A stretch of 64,000 nucleotides of DNA, from contig CASGGR010000034.1 of NCBI GenBank assembly GCA_949318235.1, positions 1,751,501 to 1,815,500 on the forward strand, read 5' to 3'. The position numbers and the translations under genes were made by a program. Below the pieces are notes generated by a model that worked only from the letters and a program-made list of their open reading frames with translations, ran no database searches and was not told the origin of the DNA. This DNA is from Ecdyonurus torrentis (taxonomy: Eukaryota > Arthropoda > Insecta > Ephemeroptera > Heptageniidae). Below are positions 29,336-40,500 of the stretch, one piece after another; position 1 is the stretch's first letter; every line of letters begins with the position of its first letter.

Positions 29336-32300
29336 GACTTATAGACTTGCAAAGAAAAGGTTATTACACCTTAATCGCTCAAATGCAAACTTTTGCAGTT
29401 ATAGAGAATCTCAGTGCTTTCACATCGTACTTTTCAGACTGTGAATACGATTTTTGATGGTATCTGCGAAACTAATAAAGCTACAGGCTTGCGGTTTGAA
29501 CTAAAATGTAGGACTAACAGACTTGCAACGAAAAGGTAGTTACACCTTAATCGCTCCACTGCAAACTTGCGCAGTTATAAAGAATCTCAGTGCTTTCTCA
29601 TCGTACTTTTTAGACTGTGATTAAGATTTTTGATGATATCTCTGAAACTAGTAAAGCTACAGGCTTGCGGTTTGAAATAAAATGTAGGACTAACAGACAT
29701 GCAAAGAAAAGGTTCTTTCACCTTAATCGCTCCACTGCAAACTTGCGCAGTTATAGAGAATCTCAGTGCTTTCTCATCGAACTTTTGAGACTGTGAATAC
29801 GAATTTTGATGATATCTCCGAAACTAATAAAACTACAGGCTTGCAGTTTGAACTAAAATGTAGGACTAACAGACTTGCAAAGAAAAGGTTATTACACCTT
29901 AATCACACCAATGCAAATTTTTGCAGTTATAGAGAATCTCAGTGCTTTCTCATCGTACTTTTTAGACTGTGAATACGATTTTTGATGATATCTCCGAAAC
30001 TAATAAAGCTACAGGCTTGCGGTTTGAACTAAAATGTAGGACTAACAGACTTGCAAAGAAAAGGTTTATTACACCTTAATCGCTCCAATGCAAACTTTCG
30101 CAGTTATAGAGAATCTCAGTGCTTTCTCATTGTACTTTTTAGACTGTGATTAAGATTTTTGATGATATCTCTGAAACTAGTAAAGCTACAGGCTTGCGGT
30201 TTGAAATTAAATGTAGGACTAACAGACTTGCAAAGAAAAGGTTACTATACATTAATCGCTCCAATGCAAACTTTCGCAGTTATAGAGAATCTCAGTGCTT
30301 TCTCATCGTACTTTTCAGACTGTGAATACATTTTTTAATGATATCTCCGAAACTAATAAAGCTACAGGCTTGCGGTTTGAACTAAAATGTAGGACTAACA
30401 GACTTGCAAAGAAAAAGTTATTTCACCTTAATCGCACCAATGCAAACTTTTGCAGTTATAGAGAATCTCAGTGTTTTCTCATCGTACTTTTCAGACTGTG
30501 AATACGATTTTTGATGATATCTTTGAAACTAATAAAGCAACGGGCTTGCGGTTTGAACTAAAATGTAGGACTAACAGACTTGCAAAGAAAAGGTTATTAC
30601 ACCTTAATCGCTCCAATGCAAACTTTCGCAGTGCTTTCTCATTGTACTTTTTAGACTGTGAATAAGATTTTTGATGATATCTCTGAAACTAGTAAAGCTA
30701 CAGGCTTGCGGTTTGAAATAAAATGTAGGACTAACAAAACTTGCAAAGAAAAGGTTATTACACCTTAATCGCTCCAATTCAAACTTTTGCAGTTATAGAG
30801 AATCTCAGTGCTTTCTCATCGTACTTTTCAGACTGTAAATACGATTTTTGATGATATCTTTGAAACTAATAAAGCTACAGGCTTGCGGTTTGAACTAAAA
30901 TGTAGGACTGACAAACTTGCAAAGCAAAGGTCATTACACCTCAATCGCTCCTCTGCAAACTTGCGCAGTTATAGAGAATCTCAGTGCTTTCTCAACGTAC
31001 TTTTCGGACTGTGAATACGAATTTTGATGATATCTCCGAAACTAATAAAGCTACAGGCCTGCGGTTTGAACTTAAATGTAGGACTAACAGACTTGCAAAG
31101 AAAAGGTTATTACACCTTAATCGCACCAATGCGAATTTTCGCAGTTATAGAGAATCTCAGTGCTTTCTCATCGTACTTTTCAGACTGTGAATACGATTTT
31201 TGATGATATCTCTGAAACTAACAAAGCTACAGGCTTGCGGTTTGAACTAAAATGTAGGACTAACAGACTTGCAAAGAAAAGGTTTATTACACCTTAATCG
31301 CTCCAATGCAAACTTTCGCAGTTATAGAGAATCTCAGTGCTTTCTCATTGTACTTTTTAGACTGTGATTAAGATTTTTGATGATATCTCTGAAACAAGTA
31401 AAGCTACAGGCTTGCGGTTTAAATTAAATGTAGGACTAACAGACTTGCAAAGAAAAGGTTATTGCATCTTAATCGCTCCAATGCAAACTTTCGCAGTTAT
31501 AGAGAATCTCAGTGCTTTCTCATCGTACTTTTCAGACTGTGAATACGATTTTTGATGATATCTTTGAAACTAATAAAGCTACAGGCTTGCGGTTTGAACT
31601 AAAATGTAGGACTAACAGACTTGCAAAGAAAAGGTTATTACACCTTAATCGCTCCACTGCAAACTTGCGCAGTTATAGAGAATCTCAGTGCTTTCTCATC
31701 GTACTTTTCGGACTGTGAATACGATTTTTGATGATATCTCCAAAACTAATAAAGCTACAGGCTTGCGGTTTGAACTAAAACGTTGGACTTACAAACTTGC
31801 AAAGAAAAGGTTATTACAACTTAATCGCACCAATGCAAACTTTCGCAGTTATAGAGAATCTCAGTGCTTTCACATCGTACTTTTCAGACTGTGAATACGA
31901 TTTTTGATGATATCTTTGAAACTAATAAAGCTACAGGCTTGCGGTTTGAACTAAAATGTAGGACTAACAGGCTTGCAAAGAAAAGGTTATGACACCTTAA
32001 TCGCTCCACTGCAAACTTGCGCAGTTATAGAGAATCTCAGTGCTTTCTCATCGTACTTTTCGGACTGTGAATACGATTTTTGATGATATTCTCGAAACTA
32101 ATAAAGCTACAGGCTTGCAGTTTGAACTAAAATGTAGGACTAACAGACTTGCAAAGAAAAGGTTATTACACCTTAATCGCACCAATGCAAATTTTTGCAG
32201 TTATAGGGAATCTCAGTGCTTTCTCATCGTACTTTTTAGACTGTGAATACGATTTTTTATGATATCTCCGAAACTAATAAAGCTACAGGCTTGCGGTTTG

Positions 32301-35158
32301 AACTAAAATGTAGGACTAACAGACTTTCAAAGAAAAGGTTTATTACACCTTAATCGCTCCAATGCAAACTTTCGCAGTTATAGAGAATCTCAGTGCTTTC
32401 TCATTGTACTTTTTAGACTGTGATTAAGATTTTTGATGATATCTCTGAAACTAGTAAAGCTACAGGCTTGCGGTTTGAAATTAAATGTAGGACTAACAGA
32501 CTTGCAAAGCAAAGGTTATTACACCTTAAACGCTCCAATGCAAACTTTTGCAGTTATAGAGAATCTCAGTGCTTTCTCATCGAACTTTTCAGACTGTGAA
32601 TACGAATTTTGATGATATCTCCAAAACTAATAAAGCTACAGGCTTGCGGTTTGAACTAAAATGTAGGACTAACAGACTTGCAAAGAAAAGGTTATTACAC
32701 CTTAATCGCACCAATGCAAATTTTTGCAGTTATAGAGAATCTCAGTGCTTTCTCATCGTACTTTTTAGACTGTGAATACGATTTTTGATGATATCTCCGA
32801 AACTTATAAAGCTACAGGCTTGCGGTTGGAACTAAAATGAAGGACTAACAGACTTCAAAGAAAAGGTTATTACACCTTAATCGCACCAATGCAAATTTTC
32901 GCAGTTATAGAGAATCTCAGTGCTTTCTCATCGTACTTTTCAGACTGAAAATACGATTTTTGATGATATCTTTGAAACTAATAAAGCTACAGGCTTGCGG
33001 TTTGAACTAAAATGTAGGACTGACAGACTTGCAAAGAAAATGTTTATTACACCTTAATCGCTCCAATGCAAACTTTTGCAGTTATAGAGAATCTCAGTGC
33101 TTTCTCATTGTACTTTTTAGACTGTGATTAGGATTTTTGATGATATCTCTGAAACTAGTAAAGCTACAGGCTTGCGGTTTAAATTAAATGTAGGACTAAC
33201 AGACTTGCAAAGAAAAGGTTATTACACCTTAATCGCTCCAATGCAAACTTTCGCAGTTATAGAGAATCTCAGTTCTTTCTCATCGTACTTTTCAGACTGT
33301 GAATACGTTTTTTGATGATATCTTTGAAACTAATAAAGCTACAGGCTTGCGGTTTGAACTAAAATGTAGGACTGACAAACTTGCAACGAAAAGGTAGTTA
33401 CACCTTAATCGCTCCACTGCAAACTTGCGCAGTTATAGAGAATCTCAGTGCTTTATCATCGTATTTTTTAGACTGTGATTAAGATTTTTGATGATATCTC
33501 TGAAACTAGTAAAGCTACAGGCTTGCGGTTTGAAATAAAATGTAGGACTAACAGACATGCAAAGAAAAGGTTCTTTCACCTTAATCGCTCCACTGCAAAC
33601 TTGCGCAGTTATAGAGAATCTCAGTGCTTTCTCATCGTACTTTTCAGACTGTGAATACGATTTTTGATGATATCTCCGAAACTTATAAAGCAACGGGCTT
33701 GCGGTTTAACTAAAATGTAGGACTAACAGACTTGCAAAGAAAAGGTTATTACACCTTAATCGCACCAATGCAAATTTTTGCAGTTATAGAGAATCTCAGT
33801 GCTTTCTCATCGTACTTTTTAGACTGTGAATACGATTTTTGATGATATCTCCGAAACTAATAAAGCTACAGGCTTGCGGTTTGAACTAAAATGTAGGACT
33901 AACAGACTTGCAAAGAAAAGGTTTATTACAACTTAATCGCTCCAATGCAAACTTTCGCAGTTATAGAGAATCTCAGTGCTTTCTCATTGTACTTTTTAGA
34001 CTGTGATTAAGATTTTTGATGATATCTCTGAAACTAGTAAAGCTACAGGCTTGCGGTTTGAAATTAAATGTAGGACTAACAGACTTGCAAAGAAAAGGTT
34101 ACTATACCTTAATCGCTCCAATGCAAACTTTCGCTGTTATAGAGAATCTTAGTGCTTTCTCATCGTACTTTTTAGACTGTGAATATAATTTTTAATGATA
34201 TCTCCGAAACTAATAAAGCTACAGGCTTGCGGTTTGAACTATAATGTAGGACTAACAGACTTGCAAAGAAAAGGTTATTACACCTTAATCGCTCCAATGC
34301 AAACTTTCGCAGTGCTTTCTCATTGTACTTTTTAGACTGTGAATAAGATTTTTGATGATATCTCTGAAACTAGTAAAGCTACAGGCTTGCGGTTTGAACT
34401 AAAATGTAGGACTGACAAACTTGCAACGAAAAGGTAGTTACACCTTAATCGCTCCACTGCAAACTTGCGCAGTTATAGAGAATCTCAGTGCTTTCTCATC
34501 GTATTTTTTAGACTGTGATTAAGATTTTTGATGATATCTCTAAAACTAGTAAAGCTACAGGCTTGCGGTTTGAAATAAAATGTAGGACTTATAGACTTGC
34601 AAAGAAAAGGTTATTACACCTTAATCGCTCAAATGCAAACTTTCGCAGTTATAGAGAATCTCAGTGCTTTCTCATCGTACTTTTCAGACTGTGAATACGA
34701 TTTTTGATGGTATCTGCGAAACTAATAAAGCTACAGGCTTGCGGTTTGAACTAAAATGTAGGACTAACAGACTTGCAACGAAAAGGTAGTTACACCTTAA
34801 TCGCTCCACTGCAAACTTGCGCAGTTATAGAGAATCTCAGTGCTTTCTCATCGTACTTTTTAGACTGTGATTAAGATTTTTGATGATATCTCTGAAACTA
34901 GTAAAGCTACAGGCTTGCGGTTTAAAATAAAATGTAGGACTAACAGACATGCAAAGAAAAGGTTCTTTCACCTTAATCGCTCCACTGCAAACTTGCGCAG
35001 TTATAGAGAATCTCAGTGCTTTCTCATCGAACTTTTGAGACTGTGAATACGAATTTTGATGATATCTCCGAAACTAATAAAGCTACAGGCTTGCAGTTTG
35101 AACTAAAATGTAGGACTAACAGACTTGCAAAGAAAAGGTTATTACACCTTAATCGCAC
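29336..35158. repeat. Mixed HOR block left of the retroelement
   Basis: Monomers of the right-hand HOR family appear here together with copies like those at 15-16 kb. The stretch at about 32780-34535 recurs to the right of the element at about 44350-46105. The offset is 11569 bp, or 2800 bp once the inserted element and target duplication are subtracted. The last stretch, about 34540-35158, matches 49757-50378. Truncated (16 bp shorter) monomers occur at about 30631 and 34312. The block ends at the insertion point, CCTTAATCGCAC. Confidence 0.8.
35155..35158. other. Target-site duplication (left)
   Basis: GCAC, the last four satellite bases before the element's TGTAACC. The same four bases begin the satellite again at 43924. 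A duplication of 4-5 bp fits Ty3/gypsy integrases. A fifth base does not match on either side. Confidence 0.88.
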
Positions 35159-35359
35159 TGTAACCCGCGCGTCCTAAATATCAATATTAATAATTAAATA
35201 ATGTAATGTTTTATTATTGATATTTAGTCCTCTTTACATATTCGCGTTCATATAGTACAAGATGTACTTCTTTGTAATTTAACTGCATAAAAAGTGCATT
35301 ATAGCATAATTGCGTGTGTTGCGTGTGAGGCGACGGGAAGAAAGATAGTCTGAGTGTGG

Positions 35360-35390
35360 AGCTTGAGGTGTCGCGCTGGCGCCTCAAGCT
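35360..35390 (+). promoter_or_regulatory. LTR hairpin (5' copy)
   Basis: Perfect 9-bp inverted repeat AGCTTGAGG / CCTCAAGCT with a 13-base spacer. In RNA the stem can grow to about 13 bp using two G-U pairs, leaving a 5-base loop. It lies about 74 bases upstream of AATAAA. It could be part of the R region or a poly(A)-site hairpin. The structure is seen; the role is inference. Confidence 0.55.
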
Positions 35391-35463
35391 ATAACGCCGC
35401 TCTATGCATTGTTCGGCATATAGCGCTAATTTTATCACTTATAATCCACATTCATAATTTTAT

Positions 35464-35469
35464 AATAAA
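35464..35469 (+). promoter_or_regulatory. Candidate poly(A) signal in the 5' LTR
   Basis: AATAAA within TATAATAAAATATAG. In the 5' LTR it would have to be bypassed; the 3' copy at 43574 would be used. AT-rich sequence makes chance occurrence likely, so this is tentative. Confidence 0.35.
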
Positions 35470-35815
35470 ATATAGTGTTACTTATGTGAGTTTTTGATTT
35501 GAAAAGTTCTCCAATATCATATAAGAAATGCAGAAGAATTAATAACATTATATTACTAATAAACATTATCAATAACAGTTATAATTGATAATCTTTTAGT
35601 ATAGATTATCAATAAGTTATCACAGAATTATTCATTAATACATCCACCAAAGCTGTACGCTTTGCGTGAATATTCAGCGACGGCCGAGAGCGACGAGGAC
35701 GAGTCCGGCGGCAGAGCAGGTTACAGCGGCGGAGCGCCGGAGAGCGAGAAGAAGGTAACTCAGTAGCGGGGTTCGGGGTTCGGAAAACAACATTCACTAT
35801 GGCGCAGGCTACAAA

Positions 35816-35833
35816 TGGTGTCAGAAGTGGGAT
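35816..35833 (+). other. Primer-binding site, leucine tRNA type
   Basis: TGGTGTCAGAAGTGGGAT starts two bases after the 5' LTR. It is complementary to a tRNA 3' end of the form ATCCCACTTCTGACA-CCA, which is the insect leucine tRNA acceptor and T-arm end as I recall it. This is the start point for minus-strand DNA synthesis and confirms the 5' LTR boundary and the + orientation of the element. Confidence 0.85.
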
Positions 35834-36095
35834 GAATCGTATCTATGTGACTTTAAGTGAATAATTTCGAACCTCCAACGAACATTTTCAATGAACTTTG
35901 AGTTTGTGCTACCTACTTTTCCACACTACCTTGGGCAAAGAGAGAGAAGGAACGGACGGAACGCTATGCAGTTTTTCCTCATCATGGATATTTCTCTATA
36001 CAGTGGACATACACGGTAAGCTCATTTCTTTTTACAATTTTAACATAAAATTGCACGGCTAATAATAAATTTGGTAGCAATATATCTAGTTAAAA
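35834..36095 (+). other. Untranslated leader between primer site and gag
   Basis: 262 bases without a convincing ORF. It should hold the packaging signal, but no defined motif is recognisable. ACG/GTAAGC at 36014-36020 resembles a splice donor; since no env or other downstream ORF exists, I give it little weight. Confidence 0.6.
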
Positions 36096-37517
36096 ATGGC
36101 TTTCTTTACACATAATGGTAAGGAATATTCTCTCATTGATTTAGTATTAAAAATTGAAGAATTAGAAAATAAAAATAAATCTTATGACGAAAAAATAGAA
36201 GATTTAGAAAATTTAAATAAAAATCAGAAAGAAGAATTAACTGAATTAAAAACAACAACTATAGCTGAATTAAAAACAAGAGTAACAGTTCTGCAAGAAA
36301 ATTTACAAACAGCTAAAAATTCAGATAGTTCAAGTACACTTATTCTCATGAATACTATACCTAAATTTTCAGGAAAAGTTCAGGAAAATATTCATAATTT
36401 CTTCCAAAAGGTGGAACAAGCTCAAGAATTAGGGGGATGGGATGTAAATAAAACTCTCTTAATTGCAAAGCAAATTCTTGATGGAGAAGCGCTGACTTTC
36501 GTGAGCAGCGACGTGAAAGCCAAAGAAGTAAAATGTTATAATGAATTCAAAAACATCATGATTAATCGATTCAAATGTAAGAATACAACACGTTATTATA
36601 GAGAATTATTATCTGTAATTACGATTCAATCGGAGGAATCAATTGAACAATTTGCCGATAGAATTAAATCAGTAAATGTAAATACTTATGAATTGACTGA
36701 TAATAATGATAGAAATGAGGCGGTGAAGTTCGAAGCTGATCAGCGTGCGCTAGATAGTTTCCTGCATGGTCTAGGAGGAACAGTTCTAGGCGACCGCGTG
36801 CGTGGAGCATGTCCTGAGACGTTTGATAAAGCAGTATCGACGGCAATTGCATTCAATGAAGCAACAAGACGCGCAAAAATTGATAATTATCAATCTACAA
36901 ATAATCAATATTTGCCAAATTCAAATTTACCCCCACCACTCAATCAATTTGAAACTACTCTACGTTCAAATACTTCATTCAATCGTAATTTCTCACCTTA
37001 CTTCAATGATTATCAGTATCAAAAATTTATTGAAAATCAATATCGATCAGATTTTGCTGAAATTCAAAATCCTGAAATAATCAATCATCAATATTTCACT
37101 GAAACTTCTAATCGCAAGAAACGTCGATATCATCAAAATTCAGATAATAATCCATATAACTTCAACTCTCAAAATTCATTCAATAATATCGATAATAATC
37201 AATCAGCTGGTTATTATGACTTCGATCAGCATCAGTTTAATAGCTTTGATCAGTATAGGCAAAATGCGCAAGATTTTACCCCTCGCAAGAAACCACGTGA
37301 TTTACAACCCCCTGAATATTATTGTGAAAATTCAAAGCCTGAATATTATTGTGAAAATTCACAACAAGAATATTATTGCGAAAATTCGCAACAAGAAATT
37401 TCTCATTCATTAAATCCGAGCGATTCGCAACAAGAATTCTCTCGCTTGCAAGACGTGGAGCCAAATTTTCTCCAGGGCGCCCCACACGGCCATGGGTTGC
37501 GCCAACCCCTAAATTAG
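36096..37517 (+). CDS. gag: Gag structural polyprotein of the retrotransposon
   Basis: 473 residues. The start is chosen because AAAATGG gives a good eukaryotic start context (A at -3, G at +4) and it is the first long ORF after the primer site. Residues about 14-75 are heptad-rich and charged (IEELENKNKSYDEKIEDLEN), a likely coiled coil for assembly. Residues about 89-255 look like a retrotransposon capsid: they begin PKFSGKVQENIHNFF, include ILDGEALTF and FADRI, and close with ALDSFLHGLG. Residues 264-405 are rich in Asn, Gln, Tyr and Phe, with two basic clusters, NRKKRRYHQ and TPRKKPRD, which may bind nucleic acid. No CCHC zinc knuckle is present. Residues 406-432 are three 9-residue repeats around EYYCENS. 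The ORF ends 48 bases after the slip site, so most ribosomes should make Gag alone. Role: virus-like particle formation and RNA packaging, by family analogy. Confidence 0.92.
   Translation: MAFFTHNGKEYSLIDLVLKIEELENKNKSYDEKIEDLENLNKNQKEELTELKTTTIAELKTRVTVLQENLQTAKNSDSSSTLILMNTIPKFSGKVQENIHNFFQKVEQAQELGGWDVNKTLLIAKQILDGEALTFVSSDVKAKEVKCYNEFKNIMINRFKCKNTTRYYRELLSVITIQSEESIEQFADRIKSVNVNTYELTDNNDRNEAVKFEADQRALDSFLHGLGGTVLGDRVRGACPETFDKAVSTAIAFNEATRRAKIDNYQSTNNQYLPNSNLPPPLNQFETTLRSNTSFNRNFSPYFNDYQYQKFIENQYRSDFAEIQNPEIINHQYFTETSNRKKRRYHQNSDNNPYNFNSQNSFNNIDNNQSAGYYDFDQHQFNSFDQYRQNAQDFTPRKKPRDLQPPEYYCENSKPEYYCENSQQEYYCENSQQEISHSLNPSDSQQEFSRLQDVEPNFLQGAPHGHGLRQPLN
37311..37391 (+). repeat. Three 27-bp tandem repeats within gag
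   Basis: Units 37311-37337, 37338-37364 and 37365-37391 each encode a 9-residue block with core EYYCENS, differing in the last residues and by a few silent changes. A decayed fourth unit, beginning CAAGAA, follows. They sit where other Gags carry the nucleocapsid domain and just upstream of the frameshift site. Replication slippage within the gene is the likely origin. Confidence 0.9.
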
Positions 37518-40500
37518 AACAAAAATTTGTTCCAATTAGTAATAAAAACGTATATAATGTAAATAATCAATACAATTTAATTTTAGAATGTAAAATAAAT
37601 AATAATAATATGCGATTTTTAATCGATACAGCAGCTGAAACTTCTGTAATATGGAATACTATAGATACTAGTAACTTAATGAAAAATAAATTTCAAATAT
37701 TTGGTTTGGGGAACCAAAAAGTAAATTCATATGGCTGCAAGAACGTGAAGATGAACATTGACCATAATAATTATAAAATTGAGATGCACGTTGTTAAGCA
37801 TGAGTGTTACAATTATGATGGTTTGTTAGGAATTGATTTTTTGCGTAAATACAGGGGCGTGATTAACATCGGTAAAAATGAGATTACACTACATGGACAC
37901 ACATTTCCATTAGTATCAAGTTACACCGATGATTCAAATTATGCTGAGGTTAAGCATTTGGGACGCCAATTGCCTACTCCACCTCGGTATACTCCACTTA
38001 AAACTACAGCACCCCTTAAAATTTCTCCAGGGAACGCAAAAATAAATTTCTTTCAAGTTTCTCATAAACAAGCATTAGAATTTAGAAATAATTTCTTTGT
38101 CGTAGAGCCACTTGAAGTTAATCAGCCTCTCGATGAAAAAAGAATTTATGTTGCACGTACTATATCACAATTAATTAAACAAGAATGTAATTCACATCAT
38201 TGTACAAAAAATTGCATACAATGCAAATATTTTGTGCCCGTGCAAATTTCTAATTTCAATACTTCTGATATAACAATAATCAAAGGTACGCTTATTGCTC
38301 GTATAATCGCAGTAACTCAAGATGATATTATGAGTGCGGATTGTCTCACGGCCGAGAGCAATACGGAGAATGCAACTCGACACGTTCATAACATACACTC
38401 AGAAAATGTAGACTACGAAGAAGAGTTAGAAATTAATGAAGAAATATTAAATGAAAAATTAAAACATTTACCACCTGAATTTAGAGAAGAATTTAAAGCT
38501 ATGATATTAGAAGATTTTCGTGATATATTCATAGAAAAGAAAATTAGAGAAGGTACTCATCTAGTAGAACATAATATTCGTTTAACTGAAGATAAGATAG
38601 TTAGAACAAAACCATATAAAATAAGTATGGCCCTGCAAGATTATGCCGATATTTCTCTAGGCGCTCAACTAGATTCAAGAACTATAAGAAAATCAACTAG
38701 TCCATATAATAGTGGCATAGTTTTAGTCAGGAAGAAAACACCTGATGGTACTATTCAATATAGAGTAACTTTGGACCTGAGAAAAATCAATACTTTAACT
38801 GAAGCTGAGCCCTATGCATTCTTAAATATTCAAGATTCATTATCTAATCTATCAAAATGTAAATACTTTACAACTCTAGATTTAAAAGACTCATTTTACA
38901 ATATACCACTTGCTGAAAATAGTAAAAAATACACTGCTTTTACTGTACCTTCAGGTAAATATGCAGGTACATACGAGTATAATTTTATGCCGCAAGGTTT
39001 AAAAAATGCTTCAGCTAGTATGCAGCGATTTTTAGATGGATTACTTCATAATCTATCGCCTCTAATAGTACTATGTTACATAGATGATCTATGTGTATTT
39101 TCTAATACAATAGAAGAAAATATAGCTAGAACTCGTCAAGTTTTAGAACGACTACAATATGGCAACGTCACAGTAAACTTGAAAAAATGTCAATTTGCAG
39201 TGCAAAAAATTATTTTCCTAGGCTACACAATAGAAAATAATACAATATCAGCAGATCCTAGACTTGTACAAAAAATTCAAGATTTCCAAATACCACACGA
39301 TATTCGTGATGTAATGGCTTGGAATGGACTTTCAGGTTATTATAGAATATTAATTAAAAATTATGCTGAAATAAATAGACCAATATCAGATTTATTAAAA
39401 AATCATAAAAATAATTTGAAGAAAAAAGTAAATTTCACTCAAGAATGCATAGATGCATTTTTAAAAATTAAAAAGATTATGACGTCATCACCTGTACTAG
39501 CTATACCAGATCCTAGAAAAGAATTTCGACTTTGTGTTGATACGAGTGGCTGGGCCAGCGGCGCAGTCCTAGAACAGCTAGGTGAAGATGGAATCTATCA
39601 TCCTTGTGCTTATGCATCCCGCAAACTTGCTCCTAGAGAACAAGCTGAATCAGCTGCAATTCGTGAAATGATAGGTTTTTGCTGGAGTTTAAAACACTTC
39701 AAATATTATTTGTATGGACAACCACATTTTACAGTAGTCGTAGATAACGCTGCATTAAAATATCTATTAACTATGAAAAATCCAAACAGTAAATTATTAC
39801 GTATGGCACTTGAAATTTCAGATTATTCTTTCAGTGTAGTACATCGTGCAGGATTATCACATGGTAATGCCGATTCATTAAGTAGATTTGTAAATGTAGT
39901 AAAAGTATTTGATTTGGATGAATTGCAAAGTCATCAACAACGTGATCCAGAATGTAAAATGTTAAGTAAAAAACCAAATTTTTTCAAACATGATGGCATA
40001 TTATTTTACCAGTCAGGTAATGGCCCCAGAGCTGTACTTCCAAAATCATTGCGTAACATAGTATTACAGCAAGAACATGACTCAATTTTATCTGCACACT
40101 GTGGTAAACAAGTTACACACAAGAAAATAGCATCTCAATATTATTGGCCCAATAGAAGAAGAGACGTAGATTTTTATTGTATCACATGTCCATCATGCGC
40201 AGCACGTCGTGAAACTGACAAAACAAAAATGAAACTCATAGAAATGCCACAACCTTGTGAAGCATTTGAATTTGTAGGTATCGATATTACTCAACTACCA
40301 GCTACTAGTGAATTTCAATATATTTTAACAATTGTTGATTTTTTCAGTCGTTTTCTTGTCATGATACCCATGCAAGACCAAACTGCACAAACTGTAGCAC
40401 GTAATTTCGTGAAACATTTTGCTCTTGTATATAATTGTCCTAAATATCTTTATTCAGACTTAGGCAGACAGTTTGAAAGTGAATTATTCTCTGAAATGTG

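Larger units (their letters stand above)
1..35158. repeat. Left satellite array, ~176-bp monomers
   Basis: Head-to-tail tandem array with a basic period of 176 bp, all monomers in the same orientation, about 200 copies. The period is seen directly: the landmark TGCTTTCTCATCG recurs at 7619, 7795 and so on every 176 bp, with 175-177 bp variants from single-base indels. Most monomers carry an AluI site in AAAGCTACAGG and an EcoRV site (GATATC) in GATGATATCTCC. Other landmarks are GCAGTTATAGAGAATCTCAG, CAGACTTGCAAAG and ACACCTTAATCGC. Because 176 is not a multiple of three, reading frames shift at every monomer, which argues against coding. Monomers are grouped into higher-order repeats listed separately. 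The array begins mid-monomer, so it extends beyond the window. Function is not shown; centromeric, pericentromeric or subtelomeric heterochromatin is the usual setting. Confidence 0.97.
35159..35813 (+). repeat. 5' long terminal repeat, 655 bp
   Basis: Starts TGTAACCCGCGCG and ends GCGCAGGCTACA, with a 4-bp terminal inverted repeat TGTA/TACA. It is identical to 43269-43923 over all 655 bases. The first half is AT-rich and contains a strong inverted repeat (35360-35390) and an AATAAA at 35464. The last 150 bases are GC-rich (CGACGGCCGAGAGCGACG), probably U5 or leader. It would serve as the promoter for the genomic transcript. I could not fix the transcription start or a convincing TATA box. 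Confidence 0.96.

Noticed and set aside
33445..33693. Minus-strand open frame of 82 codons in the satellite
   Set aside because: Chance frame in repeat DNA, absent from most equivalent monomers and without any recognisable motif.
1..35158. CRISPR-like or integron-like array
   Set aside because: The whole 176-bp unit is repeated without unique spacers, and all surrounding features are eukaryotic.
35214..35438. Minus-strand open frames of 74 and 62 codons in both LTRs (also 35609-35797, 43324-43548, 43719-43907)
   Set aside because: They lie antisense within the identical LTRs, and composition reflects the GC-rich U5-like part. No motif or independent support.
36014..36020. Splice donor for a subgenomic env RNA
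   Set aside because: ACG/GTAAGC is only a moderate match and there is no downstream ORF that would need a spliced transcript.
37494..37508. Alternative frameshift hairpin GGGTTG-CGC-CAACCC
   Set aside because: It is a perfect 6-bp stem but begins 24 bases after the slip site, too far for typical stimulation. The stem at 37476 has better spacing and more pairs.
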